Positions 50,356 to 59,875 of a stretch of DNA of 64,000 nucleotides are shown here, in pieces. How positions within the stretch are numbered: the stretch's first letter is position 1; each line of letters starts with the position of its first letter. The translations under genes and the position numbers were made by a program. Below the pieces are notes generated by a model. That model made no database searches and was not told the DNA's origin. It was given only the letters and a program-made list of their open reading frames with translations. The stretch lies in NCBI GenBank assembly GCA_023434825.1, contig JAEYSH010000038.1, positions 1 through 64,000 of the forward strand, read 5' to 3'. The DNA comes from Methanobacteriota archaeon. GTDB lineage: Archaea; Methanobacteriota; Methanobacteria; Methanobacteriales; Methanobacteriaceae.

Positions 50356-51164
50356 ACAATGTTGAAGATGTTATGACACCAAATCCGGTTACAGTTTCTG
50401 TAGATACTTCTGCAACTAAGGTAAGGTCTATATTAAGAGATGAAAGCTTTAGATGCGTTCCTGTTGTATCTGGAACCCATCTAGAAGGAATAATTACCCG
50501 TGGAGATATGATTAAAATATCTGCTACAAAATCAAATATTGAGGCTCGAGGGATAATGGAACATCCCAAGGTAATTGCCAGGCCAGATATGGAAATTGCA
50601 GAAATTTCAAAGAAACTGATGGATGCAAACATCGTTCAAGCCCCTGTTATTAAATCAGAAGATAGTATGGATCTCGTCGGCATAGTAAGTGTTGCTGATC
50701 TCCTTGAAAATATAATGGAAAGAAAAATGAAAGCATTATATCAAAATGTGGGAGAAGTAACAGTTGAAGATGTAATTACTTGTAATTATGATGATCCTTT
50801 GTCAAAAGTTTGGGATAAAATGGATGATACAGGATATTCAGGTCTTCCAGTAATTAAAAAGAAAAAATTAATCGGCATAATAACCAGAAAAGATATAATA
50901 AATTCTGGACACGTTCGTTTATCCAAAGAAGGTGGAAATAAAACCCCTTCAAAGGTAGAAAGTATTATGCGAACACCCCCAATAGTCATCACTCCAGATC
51001 AAAGTATTGATGAAGCAGCCGAAATGATGATTAAATTCGACATTGGAAGGTTACCAGTAGTTGATCATCCAGTATACATAAAAAAAGAACCCCAAAGAGC
51101 AAAAGAAGCTGATCTTATAGGCATAGTTTCAAGAGAAGATATTCTCGGGTCGTATATAAATTGA
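50352..51164 (+). CDS. Four-CBS-domain protein
   Basis: This 270-residue protein has four CBS motifs, two Bateman pairs, with [37 protein letters not shown] and [12 protein letters not shown]. The start is TTG 50352, overlapping the preceding stop by 4 bases (TTGA), and it is served by AAGGTGAT. There is no catalytic domain, so it is a regulator or ligand sensor. Confidence 0.88.
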   Translation: MNNVEDVMTPNPVTVSVDTSATKVRSILRDESFRCVPVVSGTHLEGIITRGDMIKISATKSNIEARGIMEHPKVIARPDMEIAEISKKLMDANIVQAPVIKSEDSMDLVGIVSVADLLENIMERKMKALYQNVGEVTVEDVITCNYDDPLSKVWDKMDDTGYSGLPVIKKKKLIGIITRKDIINSGHVRLSKEGGNKTPSKVESIMRTPPIVITPDQSIDEAAEMMIKFDIGRLPVVDHPVYIKKEPQRAKEADLIGIVSREDILGSYIN

Positions 51165-51244
51165 TTTTCCAAAATACCTGCTTAAAAAACTCAAATTTAT
51201 TTTTTAATAAAATAGTTTATTTCATATTCATATGAGGTGTACTC

Positions 51245-52186
51245 ATGAGAAGAAAAGAACTAATTAATGTGGTAAAATCCAGAGAGCGAGCTCCATTAGA
51301 GTTCGAAACACATATAGCAGAACACGACGGCGATATTATGAGCATCGCCAAAAAAGAAGTAATTTCAGTACCTCAAAGTGCTTCCATAAAAGAAGCAGCT
51401 GACTTAATGGTAAAAAACAAGTTCAGGAGGCTCCCTATAACTGACGCAGGAAGTGGAAAACTTCGTGGAATCGTAACAGTTATGGATATACTGGACTTTT
51501 TAGGTGGTGGCGACAAATATCAACTTATAGAAAAAAAACATGATGGGAATTTTTTAGCTGCAATAAATGAGCCAATTAGAGAAATTATGACAAGAAATGT
51601 GGATACTTTAAGTAATAAGAGCTCCATTGAAGATGCAGTTTCCCGAATGATTGATAAGGAAGTTGGTGCGCTTCCAATTATAGATTCTGATGAAAATATT
51701 GTGGGGATAGTCTCAGAAAGAGATTTTGCTGTGCTTCTTTCTGGAATTTTAACTGATGAAACAGTTGAAGACTACATGACTACAAATCTCATTAAAACCA
51801 CTCCAGGGACAAGAGTAGAAGGGGCAACCAAAATAATGGTTAGAAATAAGCTAAGAAGGATTCCTATAACTGGAGAAGAAAGGAAAACACCTCACCCTGA
51901 AAATGATAAATTGGTAGGAATTGTTACCGCAACAGATATTCTCAACTTCTTTGGTAACAGTGCTGCATTTGAAAAAATAATAACCAATAACGCAGATGAT
52001 GTCTTAAACACCACACTTAACGATATAATGACTCAAAAAGTAGTTACTACTAGTGTGTACACTAAACTAGGAGATCTATGCAGTATAATGGAAAAAGAAG
52101 GAATTGGAGGAATGCCTGTAGTAATGAATAATGAACTTCAAGGAATAATTACCGAAAGTGATATTTTAAAAGCAATAAGTGAATGA
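51245..52186 (+). CDS. Four-CBS-domain protein
   Basis: This 313-residue protein has an N-terminal extension of about 30 residues and then four CBS motifs (MSIAKKEVISVP, IREIMTRNVDTL, VEDYMTTNLIKT, LNDIMTQKVVTT). A GAGGTGTACTC motif precedes the ATG. It is the third CBS gene, after an 80-base gap containing a TATA-like AT-rich stretch. Confidence 0.88.
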   Translation: MRRKELINVVKSRERAPLEFETHIAEHDGDIMSIAKKEVISVPQSASIKEAADLMVKNKFRRLPITDAGSGKLRGIVTVMDILDFLGGGDKYQLIEKKHDGNFLAAINEPIREIMTRNVDTLSNKSSIEDAVSRMIDKEVGALPIIDSDENIVGIVSERDFAVLLSGILTDETVEDYMTTNLIKTTPGTRVEGATKIMVRNKLRRIPITGEERKTPHPENDKLVGIVTATDILNFFGNSAAFEKIITNNADDVLNTTLNDIMTQKVVTTSVYTKLGDLCSIMEKEGIGGMPVVMNNELQGIITESDILKAISE

Positions 52187-52202
52187 TCTTAGGGGTGCTA
52201 TA

Positions 52203-53045
52203 ATGAATGTTAATGAAGTAATGAACGATGAAGTAATTTTAATTCAAGAAAATGAACAGGTAAATCATGCCCGGAATTTAATGCTCAAACACGGTCTTAG
52301 CAGAGTCATAGTAGTAGATAGAGAGGATAATCCCATTGGAATTGTTACAGAAAGAGATTTAATACGCAGATTAAGAGGTAACGGCCCTGCATGGAAAAGA
52401 AGGCCAATTGACACCATAGCAATAAGAAGAGTTATGAGTAATAGTCTGGTAACAATAGATCCACAAAGCAACGTAAAAGATGCAGTGGAAACCATGCTTA
52501 GAAATAAAATAAGTTCAATTCCTGTTGTTGATGAAGAAGGATTAGCAGGAATAGTTACAAAAACTGATTTAATGAACCTCTATGCCTCAAAATTCCAGAA
52601 CAGATGGAAAATATCCGATCTTATGACCAAAGACGTAGTTACTGTAAATGAAAACCACACTTTATCCCACGTTGTAACTATTATGGATGAAAATAATGTA
52701 GATGGAGTCGTTGTTATGTTTGACAGCGATATTGCAGGTATCATAACACCAGCAAATATCTCCTTTGCACAAGTGGATGATCCAGAAACTGGGGTTAACA
52801 TTGAAAAAGTCTATTTTATAAGACAGAGCCCGGAAGGTGAAGACAAACGAAAAGTCAAAGAATTGATGTTAACTGCCGGAGATATCATGACTGAAGATGT
52901 TATAACTATCAGTGCTGATGTAGATTCCTCAGAAGCTGCGAAATTAATGTATGATAACGAACTTAGCCATATTCCAGTCGTGGATGAGGATGAAAATCTC
53001 GTTGGAATAATTACAAGAACTGATATAATTAAAGGAATTCAATAA
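52203..53045 (+). CDS. Four-CBS-domain protein
   Basis: This 280-residue protein starts at ATG 52203, with AGGGGTGCTATA upstream. An upstream ATG at 52179 lies inside the previous gene. It has four CBS motifs (VNEVMNDEVILI, IRRVMSNSLVTI, ISDLMTKDVVTV, AGDIMTEDVITI). The third and fourth are separated by an insert of about 65 residues. Confidence 0.88.
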   Translation: MNVNEVMNDEVILIQENEQVNHARNLMLKHGLSRVIVVDREDNPIGIVTERDLIRRLRGNGPAWKRRPIDTIAIRRVMSNSLVTIDPQSNVKDAVETMLRNKISSIPVVDEEGLAGIVTKTDLMNLYASKFQNRWKISDLMTKDVVTVNENHTLSHVVTIMDENNVDGVVVMFDSDIAGIITPANISFAQVDDPETGVNIEKVYFIRQSPEGEDKRKVKELMLTAGDIMTEDVITISADVDSSEAAKLMYDNELSHIPVVDEDENLVGIITRTDIIKGIQ

Positions 53046-53078
53046 GGGTTTGGATTATATTGAAAGTGAGGGATAAAA

Positions 53079-53903
53079 ATGCATGTAAAAGATATAATGA
53101 GCAGTGAAGTTGTTGGAATAGATAAAGACCAGAACATCCATGATGCATTAAAACTCATGAAAAAAAATAAAGTTTCAAGGTTAGCAGTCATAAAAGGGCA
53201 TAGAAGGAATAAAAAAGAACTTATAGGAATTATTACAGAAAAAGATATTGCTTTAAGACTTGGATCATCAAAATATGGGAATCTTCCACCTTCACATTTC
53301 CATGTATCCACAGTAATGAGTACCGATCTTATAACCGTAGAAAGTAATCAGACCATTGGAAATGCTGCAAAATTAATGATTGATAATAAAATTGGAGGAA
53401 TACCCGTAGTTGATAATGAAGAAATAGTGGGTATAATTACAAAAACCGATTTTGTCAAAACATGCCAGGGAATACCTTACAATGACACTGCAATTGAAGG
53501 GAATATGGGAAAAAATTTGATGACAATTAGCCCTCAAGACAGACTTGTCCATGCAAGAAGAATGATTATTGATGAAGATATAGGAAGGCTTCTTGTAATG
53601 GATGGAGGTCAACTTGAAGGAATTATCACAGCAAAAGATATAGCTTGCTCAATGATTTCATTTAGAAAAGTCGTTCCAGATAAATACCAATCTGCAAGAA
53701 TAAGAAATCTAATTGTAGAAGACATAATGACCCAGAACGTTCGCACAATTTCAGAAAGTGCTACAATTGCAGATGCAGCAGCCATGATGGTTAATGAAGA
53801 ATGCAGTGGATTACCTGCTGTAAACGAATCTGGCGAAGTGACTGGTATAATCACTAAAACAGATTTATTGAAATTTATAGTTGACCTGGAGGAAGTTAGC
53901 TGA
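53079..53903 (+). CDS. Four-CBS-domain protein
   Basis: This 274-residue protein has four CBS motifs (VKDIMSSEVVGI, VSTVMSTDLITV, EGNMGKNLMTIS, VEDIMTQNVRTI). A GAGGGATAAAA motif precedes the ATG. Its TGA stop overlaps the presumed start of the RNA ligase gene, indicating translational coupling to RNA repair. Confidence 0.88.
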   Translation: MHVKDIMSSEVVGIDKDQNIHDALKLMKKNKVSRLAVIKGHRRNKKELIGIITEKDIALRLGSSKYGNLPPSHFHVSTVMSTDLITVESNQTIGNAAKLMIDNKIGGIPVVDNEEIVGIITKTDFVKTCQGIPYNDTAIEGNMGKNLMTISPQDRLVHARRMIIDEDIGRLLVMDGGQLEGIITAKDIACSMISFRKVVPDKYQSARIRNLIVEDIMTQNVRTISESATIADAAAMMVNEECSGLPAVNESGEVTGIITKTDLLKFIVDLEEVS

Positions 53904-55156
53904 TTATACCTGAAATTACATGTCCAAACTGTAAATCAGAGATGCATGTTGACTGGAGGAGGAACAACTCCCTCAACAACTTTTTTTTTCATTGTTCAAC
54001 CTGTGATTTAGAATCTCGAATAGTTATTGAGGATTTTTTAGATAAAAAACTCCAGAAAATACTTGGAGTAAAGGCTGAAAAACTTAATCAAGCCATAGAA
54101 AAGGGTATTATTAAATTTTTTGATTTTAACGGTACCCCCTCACTTCAATTTAAAAAAAGTGTTGGTAAAATAGAAGATGGTACTGTAATTTATTTTAAAA
54201 ACAATGTAGAGGTTATAAGAGGCTTCCCAAAAACACGGCGAACCCTAATTTTATCTCCTACTTTAAAAAATCATTTTTCTGATAAAATTGTTGTTGAAGA
54301 AAAAATGAATGGTTACAATGTCCGTATAGCATTTATACAAGATGAAATAGTTGCTTTAACAAGAAGAGGGTATATGTGTCCTTATACTACTAAAAAAGCA
54401 ACTGAAATATTAGATTTAGAAGAATTTTTCAATGATTATCCTGATCTTGTAATTTGCGGCGAAATGGTAGGTACCGATAACCCTTATGTATCTCATTACT
54501 ATAAAGAAATAGGAAGCCTTGGTTTCAGGGTTTTTGATCTTCGAAAAAAAGTTACTAATGACCCGCTGCCTCTTGAAGATAAATATAAACTTTTGGAAAA
54601 ATATAACCTCCCATCTGTACGTGTTTTAGGGACTTTTAATCTAGAAGAAGCTGCAGAAGAAGTTAAAAAGATTATAAAAGAAATTGGAGAAGAAAAAAGG
54701 GAGGGAGTGGTAATGAAAGATCCCCAAATGGAAATTGGCGCTCTAAAATATACCTCTTCTGAAGCTCATCATGATGAGATAAGCTATGCTTTCACATACC
54801 CCTTTGATTTTGGAAAGGATTTCTTCTTCAGTAGAGTTATAAGAGAAGGTTTTCAGGCATTTGAAATGAATGAAAATGGAGAAATGCTTAAAAAACGAGC
54901 GAATGAGCTAGGTGAGGCAATTTTATATGCTATGGTGGACACCATAAAAAATGTGGCATCCGGAAATATTGCAAGTGAAGATATGGTTATTGACGTTGAA
55001 AGTAGAGAAGAAGCAGAAAAATTTATGCGTCACCTACATGATCTTGGCGTTTACGCACTTTTAGTTGAATTTAATGATAATAAAGCAACAATAAGAAGAA
55101 TACATCAGTCCACCACAGATAAAATCAATAATTTCCTTAATGGCGGACTTTATTAA
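53900..55156 (+). CDS. ATP-dependent RNA ligase (Rnl3-type) with N-terminal zinc ribbon and apparent non-AUG start
   Basis: This is the archaeal Pab1020/MthRnl-type RNA ligase. The lysine motif EEKMNGYNVRI (K135 when counted from CTG 53900) lies near the start of the nucleotidyltransferase domain, and the family stretch GEMVGTDNPYVSHYY follows. The first ATG is 53942. However, the 14 codons upstream of it encode ITCPNCKS, which completes a zinc ribbon with HCSTC downstream. The ribosome binding site GGAGG (53888-53892) is spaced for CTG 53900 or ATT 53903, and no ATG, GTG or TTG is in frame there. The protein is thus about 418 residues with a non-canonical start. Confidence 0.85.
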   Translation: MIIPEITCPNCKSEMHVDWRRNNSLNNFFFHCSTCDLESRIVIEDFLDKKLQKILGVKAEKLNQAIEKGIIKFFDFNGTPSLQFKKSVGKIEDGTVIYFKNNVEVIRGFPKTRRTLILSPTLKNHFSDKIVVEEKMNGYNVRIAFIQDEIVALTRRGYMCPYTTKKATEILDLEEFFNDYPDLVICGEMVGTDNPYVSHYYKEIGSLGFRVFDLRKKVTNDPLPLEDKYKLLEKYNLPSVRVLGTFNLEEAAEEVKKIIKEIGEEKREGVVMKDPQMEIGALKYTSSEAHHDEISYAFTYPFDFGKDFFFSRVIREGFQAFEMNENGEMLKKRANELGEAILYAMVDTIKNVASGNIASEDMVIDVESREEAEKFMRHLHDLGVYALLVEFNDNKATIRRIHQSTTDKINNFLNGGLY

Positions 55157-55192
55157 TTTTTAGTAATTTTATTTTTTTTACTTTTTTATGGG

Positions 55193-55205
55193 TTTATATA
55201 TAAAG
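55193..55205 (+). promoter_or_regulatory. Promoter TATA element of pheA
   Basis: TTTATATATAAAG lies between a T-rich stretch ending the RNA ligase transcript (about 55171-55188) and pheA. The start site would be near 55230, about 40 bases before the ATG. Confidence 0.5.
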
Positions 55206-55268
55206 AGCACATAAACCAAAAATACTGTAAAATGTTTTTTAAAATTTTATTTTTAAATAGGGAAAATC

Positions 55269-56105
55269 ATGAATGAAAAAGTTAAAAATACAGAACAGAG
55301 AATAGGTTTTCTTGGACCTGCTGGAACCTACGCAGAAGAAGCAGCATCAAGAATAGATGGTAAATTAATTCCATTTGATTCAATAATGGAAGTTATGGAC
55401 GCAGTTAATAAAGAAAATGTTGAAATTGGAGTAGTGCCAATTGAAAATTCTATTGAAGGTCCTGTAGGCGTTACACTTGACCTTCTAGCCCATGATTACG
55501 ATCTAAAAATCAGAGGAGAGATAATACTACCAATAAGCCATAATTTCCTTTTAAATCATGAATCTTCTATAGAAGATATTGAAATAGTTTATTCACATGG
55601 TCAAGCCCTTTCGCAGTGCCGTAAATTCATTGAAAAAATGGGTGCAAAACCAGTTGCAACGCCCAGTACTTCAGGAGCGGCCGAGATGGTTAAGGGTAAG
55701 AAAAATGCTGCTGCAATTGGAACAGCACGCGCTGCAAAGCTGCAAGGATTAAAAATCGCTGCTAATGATATACAGGACTATAAAGATAATTCTACACGAT
55801 TTATAGTTATTGGTAAACATGATATGGAACCAACTGGCCATGATAAAACTTCTGTTGTTTTTTCATTGGTTGAGGATAGGCCGGGAGGTCTTTATGACAT
55901 TCTGGGAGCATTTGCAAAATGCAATATCAATTTGACCAAGATTGAATCACGACCATCTAAAAAAAAGCTCGGAAATTATATCTTTTTTATTGATTTTCAA
56001 GGCCATGCGGCCGATAAAGAAGTAAAGAACATTTTAAATAACATAAAAAACAAAATATCGTACATAAAGATTCTGGGTTCCTATCCCATGTTAGGGGATG
56101 ATTGA
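55269..56105 (+). CDS. pheA: Prephenate dehydratase
   Basis: This enzyme converts prephenate to phenylpyruvate for phenylalanine biosynthesis. It has 278 residues. The catalytic domain (about 10-190) includes GFLGPAGTYAEEAA, VPIENSIEGPVG and the STRFIVIG motif. A C-terminal ACT domain (about 200-272) contains RPGGLYDILGAFAKCNINLTKIESRPSK for phenylalanine feedback inhibition. It overlaps the next open frame. Confidence 0.96.
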   Translation: MNEKVKNTEQRIGFLGPAGTYAEEAASRIDGKLIPFDSIMEVMDAVNKENVEIGVVPIENSIEGPVGVTLDLLAHDYDLKIRGEIILPISHNFLLNHESSIEDIEIVYSHGQALSQCRKFIEKMGAKPVATPSTSGAAEMVKGKKNAAAIGTARAAKLQGLKIAANDIQDYKDNSTRFIVIGKHDMEPTGHDKTSVVFSLVEDRPGGLYDILGAFAKCNINLTKIESRPSKKKLGNYIFFIDFQGHAADKEVKNILNNIKNKISYIKILGSYPMLGDD

Positions 56106-56112
56106 AATAAGC

Positions 56113-56784
56113 ATGGAAAAAAATAGAATTCAAAAAAGCCTCAATGAACTTGAAAATGAATTCAAGAATGGTAATATATCAAAGAGCCAGTACGAATTCC
56201 AAAAGAGGCGTTTAATCGAAAAATTAGAAACTTTAGCAGTTGCTGAAAGAGTTATGAAACTTCAAGGTAAGAAAACAGAAGAAGCATCTACAACAACCAG
56301 CACTGATGATGATAATGATGAATTATTTAAAAAATATATTACATCTCCAGGATTAAAAGAAAAAAATATTAAAAGCGGTAAACGTTTTTCCTATAATACC
56401 GTGATTGCAAGCGCACTTTTAATTGCTGCCTTTGTAATTGGTATTGGATTTGGTATTTATTCTTTAAATATACCTGAAGAGGTATCAAGCGTTTCTTTGT
56501 ATACAAACGACAGTGCATTTCCTCCTTTTGTATTGAATAACACTACAAATGCGACAAATGCAACTAACAGCACAAAATTACTTAATGCTACTAAAAAGAC
56601 CAATACAACAGTTAAACCTACACAAACAACTAAAACCCCCGATAGTACACCTCCAACAACAGATCCTACACCTCCAACAACAGATAATAAAACCGGTGAC
56701 AGAGCAGCAGGTGACCCCACCACTGAAAAATCAACAACACATAAAACATATAGACAAACAAGTTCAGATAACACATCGAATTAG
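56113..56784 (+). CDS. Membrane-anchored Thr/Asn-rich surface protein
   Basis: This protein has 223 residues from ATG 56113. The open frame to 56098 has no separate ribosome binding site. Residues about 1-55 form a helical charged region, and a transmembrane helix lies near 100-120. A long extracellular Thr/Asn/Pro-rich tail with many NxT/S sequons (TNATNATNST, TPPTTDPTPPTT) follows. That tail is a likely N-glycosylated stalk. The codon usage of the tail is repetitive. The N-terminal part resembles a short SHOCT-like helical segment. The function is unknown. Confidence 0.6.
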   Translation: MEKNRIQKSLNELENEFKNGNISKSQYEFQKRRLIEKLETLAVAERVMKLQGKKTEEASTTTSTDDDNDELFKKYITSPGLKEKNIKSGKRFSYNTVIASALLIAAFVIGIGFGIYSLNIPEEVSSVSLYTNDSAFPPFVLNNTTNATNATNSTKLLNATKKTNTTVKPTQTTKTPDSTPPTTDPTPPTTDNKTGDRAAGDPTTEKSTTHKTYRQTSSDNTSN

Positions 56785-56785
56785 C

Positions 56786-56827
56786 GTGCTAAAAACATTT
56801 TAAAGCACCTAAAAATTTATTTTTTTT
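56786..56827 (+). terminator. Probable terminator
   Basis: GTGCT (56786-56790) pairs with AGCAC (56804-56808). It is followed by a T-rich tract, TTTATTTTTTTT (about 56816-56827). The stem is only 5 bp, so the call is moderate. Confidence 0.5.
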
Positions 56828-56969
56828 ATAATACGCAATAATAACTTTTATATTTTAAAACTAATCATTTATTACCTTTATCTTTGTTTTTTTCTCCTTC
56901 TTACAGTGATTTTTAAAATAGAAAATTATATAACCACTTCCTAGATGATAATAGATAGAGGTAAGTAAA

Positions 56970-57518
56970 TTGAAGAAATATCTATATATATTTATTCTTA
57001 TATCTGCAGTTGTTCTGGCATCTGGATGTACTAATAGTCAAAATGAAACATCTGGAAGTAATGAAACCAAAGCAAAAGTATACAGTGGAGATGAGGTAAC
57101 ATTCGAATATCCTGGAACTTGGGAAACTATATCCAGCCAATCCAGAGATAGTATAATTGCAGTTGGAGATCCAAATTCTGCTGATGGAAATGGCAATGTC
57201 CGCATAAATGTTTTAATTCAAAGGACCATAAAACCTCAGGCTACCGCACTTAAAGATTATTATAATGCTACATATGCTCAGTTTGCATCCCAAAATATTG
57301 GTTTTACACCAGTATCTGATGGTACTATTCTTGTAAATGGGCAAATGGCCTTCGAAAATATCTATAAAATTAATAATAATGGTCAAAAAGAAGAGCGTGC
57401 AGTTTGGGTTCAAAAAGGTAACAAAATTTTCATCATACTTTGCAGTGCCCCCGTATCAGATTTCAATAACCAGCAAGCAAATTTCGATAAAATTATTAAC
57501 AGTTTTAAAGCTCTCTAA
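56970..57518 (+). CDS. PsbP-like lipoprotein
   Basis: This 182-residue protein has a lipobox signal peptide (MKKYLYIFILISAVVLASGC, C20). The mature part has the PsbP-like pattern, SGDEVTFEYPGTWETI near the start and FDKIINSFKAL at the end. PsbP-like proteins are extracytoplasmic and their role in archaea is unknown. The start is TTG 56970 after AGAGGTAAGTAAA. It is the first of three tandem paralogues. Confidence 0.85.
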   Translation: MKKYLYIFILISAVVLASGCTNSQNETSGSNETKAKVYSGDEVTFEYPGTWETISSQSRDSIIAVGDPNSADGNGNVRINVLIQRTIKPQATALKDYYNATYAQFASQNIGFTPVSDGTILVNGQMAFENIYKINNNGQKEERAVWVQKGNKIFIILCSAPVSDFNNQQANFDKIINSFKAL

Positions 57519-57630
57519 TTTTATTTTTTTAAACCTCCAAATTAAAGTTAAATTTTTATATTCTCCAGTCAAACAGATAATTAATTTTAAATTATTTATA
57601 AACAAAATTTTATTATTTAATGGTGATATA

Positions 57631-58200
57631 TTGAAAAAATACATTTACCTCATATTAATCATTATTGCAGTGATTATTTCAGGTTTATATCTAATTAATA
57701 ATGGAAATACGCCATACAATTTAACTTCAGGAAATAAAGAAATTAAAACATATTCTGCAAATGGCATTTCTTTTAATTACACTGAAAACTGGGAAATAAT
57801 TAATAAAACAGGTAAATATGTAATTGTAAGCCTTAATGATACTAAAGCTAATAAAACCAATAATAAGACAGACATTAAACCCAATGCAGTGGTAGAAATA
57901 TCTAAAAAAGCATCAGAAGGTATTCCTTTAGAAAAATTTTTTGATGAAGTAAAAGTAGGGGCTTCTGGAGTTCCAGGATATCGCCAATTGTCTGAAGGAA
58001 AAACAATAGTAGATAACAAAACTGCATATGAATTTACAGCAAGCGGCATGGATAATGGTATTGAGGAACAGTTTAGAATAGTTTTATTTGAGAAGGGAGG
58101 GTTTATTTACATGATTGCGTGTGGAACACGCGAACCATTTTACCTTACAGATAAAAACAATGAATTTGATATTATAATTAATAGTTTCAAAGTTCAATGA
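57631..58200 (+). CDS. PsbP-like membrane-anchored protein
   Basis: This 189-residue protein starts at TTG 57631, preceded by GGTGATA. The open frame continues upstream to 57337 inside the neighbouring gene and lacks a ribosome binding site, so that extension is a shadow. An N-terminal hydrophobic anchor (about 5-22) is followed by a PsbP-like domain with YSANGISFNYTENWEII and, at the end, FDIIINSFKVQ. It carries several NxT/S sequons. It is paralogous to its neighbours. Confidence 0.85.
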   Translation: MKKYIYLILIIIAVIISGLYLINNGNTPYNLTSGNKEIKTYSANGISFNYTENWEIINKTGKYVIVSLNDTKANKTNNKTDIKPNAVVEISKKASEGIPLEKFFDEVKVGASGVPGYRQLSEGKTIVDNKTAYEFTASGMDNGIEEQFRIVLFEKGGFIYMIACGTREPFYLTDKNNEFDIIINSFKVQ

Positions 58201-58296
58201 AGCTTTATATTCTTTATTTTAATTCATTCAAACAAAAAGAAAAATATATTAATCTGTTTCCTTTAAGATGATACATATAAACGGCGAGGTAATCAC

Positions 58297-58977
58297 TTGA
58301 GCGGTCCACTAAAAGATAACAAAAATCCTCTGAGAATTCCCACACAGAAAAGAAGCAAAAGTAGAAGAATTCCATTAGGCGGGAAATACCGGAAAGAAAT
58401 GATTGCTGGGGCCATAGCTGTACTACTAGCACTTATTATTATAATTTTAACCAGCAGTGGAGGTACTGTTGCAAACAATGATACTTCAGATGTAAATAAT
58501 ACTGCAAAAATACCCACAAAAATCTATTCTGCAAGTGGAATCTATCTGGAATATCCTGCATCATGGAACGTAACTACTGATGAAGTGAACGGTAGTACGA
58601 TGCAAATTGTTATTCAAGACCCTGCATCAGCAAGTGATCCTAATAGTACCCAATTAGCAGCTTTTACAATACTGAAAGTACAAAAAGACCCATATCAAAC
58701 ATTAGAGCAACGAAAAGATAGTTTTATTCAGAGCTTAACCAGTTCAGGTGCAAATATAGCCCTTGCAAACTCAACAAACATAACTATTAATGGAATAAAT
58801 GCTACAGATGCCATTTACACAGGTAATGGGCCAAAATACGAAAAAATCGAACTTAAAATGGTATACTTTGAGGAAAATAATATATTTTACATAATGGCAT
58901 TCCTTACTAAAGGAACAGATTTACAAAGTCAAAAGCAGTATTTTGATGTTATATTAAACAGTTTTAAAGTTCAGTAA
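58297..58977 (+). CDS. PsbP-like membrane-anchored protein
   Basis: This 226-residue protein has a basic cytoplasmic N-terminus and a transmembrane helix at about 37-52. A PsbP-like domain follows, with YSASGIYLEYPASWNVT and a terminal YFDVILNSFKVQ. The start is TTG 58297 after GGCGAGGTAATCAC. This third tandem copy differs from the other two by its longer N-terminus. Confidence 0.85.
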   Translation: MSGPLKDNKNPLRIPTQKRSKSRRIPLGGKYRKEMIAGAIAVLLALIIIILTSSGGTVANNDTSDVNNTAKIPTKIYSASGIYLEYPASWNVTTDEVNGSTMQIVIQDPASASDPNSTQLAAFTILKVQKDPYQTLEQRKDSFIQSLTSSGANIALANSTNITINGINATDAIYTGNGPKYEKIELKMVYFEENNIFYIMAFLTKGTDLQSQKQYFDVILNSFKVQ

Positions 58978-59357
58978 ATATTCTTTTAAATTTAAATAAT
59001 ATATTACTCCGCGCATAAAATAAAAGAAAATACATTACAATTTATTTTAACATGATAGCATAATATATATTAATGAACAGAATATATATTTGTTATATTA
59101 TATTTGAAAGACAGAATAAATACTAACAACGCTGCCTTGATCTGCTTTTTATTTTAGTTGCATCAGAGGATGTACAAAATAGAAAAACAACTTTTTATCC
59201 AAGTTTATTACTGCTGCAAATATGGAATATTAAGAAAATAAATAGCAGTTTTTTTCAGGGTATGCTACCCATTGGAGGTAAATCTGTTTAATGGTGCAAT
59301 TTCTAAATATAATTTTTAAAATTAAATTTTAATTTAAATAATAAGGAGGAATGAAGA
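58978..59357. other. Intergenic region without a recognised gene
   Basis: These 380 bases lie between the PsbP array and the KH-domain gene. I find no convincing ORF. A 23-codon frame (59170-59241) has its AGAGG motif directly abutting the ATG. Some GC-richer stretches (about 59128-59150 and 59257-59282) could hold a small RNA, but I cannot show one. The last bases carry an AAGGAGGAATGAAG ribosome binding site for the next gene. Confidence 0.4.
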
Positions 59358-59855
59358 ATGGTATTGCCAGTATGCGATGTCTGTTTAAAAAGTGGAATGT
59401 TATGTCAGGGGTGTGAAAATAAATTAAAGAGCGGTGAAATCACCCAGCTTGACTTAGACATTGCAAAATTACTTTTCAAACTTGGCGACGGTAAAATTGG
59501 ATTTAAAAAGACAATAGAAATAGGGGACGTCGTTATAATAGTAACAGAAAAAGACCAAGTTGGAAAGATAATCGGGAAAAGTGGAAAAATAGTAAGAGCA
59601 ATATCAAAAAAGATCCATAAGAAAGTAAGAGTTATAGGAGAAGGTTCTGATTTTAAAGAGATAGCAAGGGATCTTGTAGCTCCTGCAAGGATTTCCGGAA
59701 TTAATATAGTCTATGGAATGGACGATGAAGAGAAGTTTAAAATTAGAGTAATGAAAGAAGACTCAAGAAGACTTCCGGCTAGATTAGATGTTTTAAACAA
59801 CATCATGAATCAATTAACTGATGAAAAAACAATTATAGTTATTGACGATCTCTAA
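59358..59855 (+). CDS. KH-domain RNA-binding protein with zinc-finger N-terminus
   Basis: This 165-residue protein has an N-terminal four-cysteine finger (CDVCLKSGMLCQGC, about residues 6-19). A KH domain with VGKIIGKSGKIVRAISKKI (the GxxG loop) is central, and a further KH-like part lies at the C-terminus. It is similar to archaeal proteins related to NusA-type KH domains and is probably involved in transcription or rRNA processing. It has a strong AAGGAGG motif. It is followed after 20 bases by coaBC. Confidence 0.88.
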   Translation: MVLPVCDVCLKSGMLCQGCENKLKSGEITQLDLDIAKLLFKLGDGKIGFKKTIEIGDVVIIVTEKDQVGKIIGKSGKIVRAISKKIHKKVRVIGEGSDFKEIARDLVAPARISGINIVYGMDDEEKFKIRVMKEDSRRLPARLDVLNNIMNQLTDEKTIIVIDDL

Positions 59856-59875
59856 AATCTATTTTGAGGGACAAA

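Noticed and set aside
56549..56803. Gln/Leu-rich open frame inside the Thr-rich gene
   Set aside because: It is a repetitive shadow of the Thr/Pro-rich codons of the real gene and has no ribosome binding site.
57337..57630. N-terminal extension of the second PsbP-like protein
   Set aside because: It lies mostly within the preceding gene, lacks a ribosome binding site, and the signal-like start with GGTGATA is at 57631.
59170..59241. Possible 23-residue peptide in the gap before the KH gene
   Set aside because: The AGAGG motif abuts the ATG directly and no other coding evidence exists.
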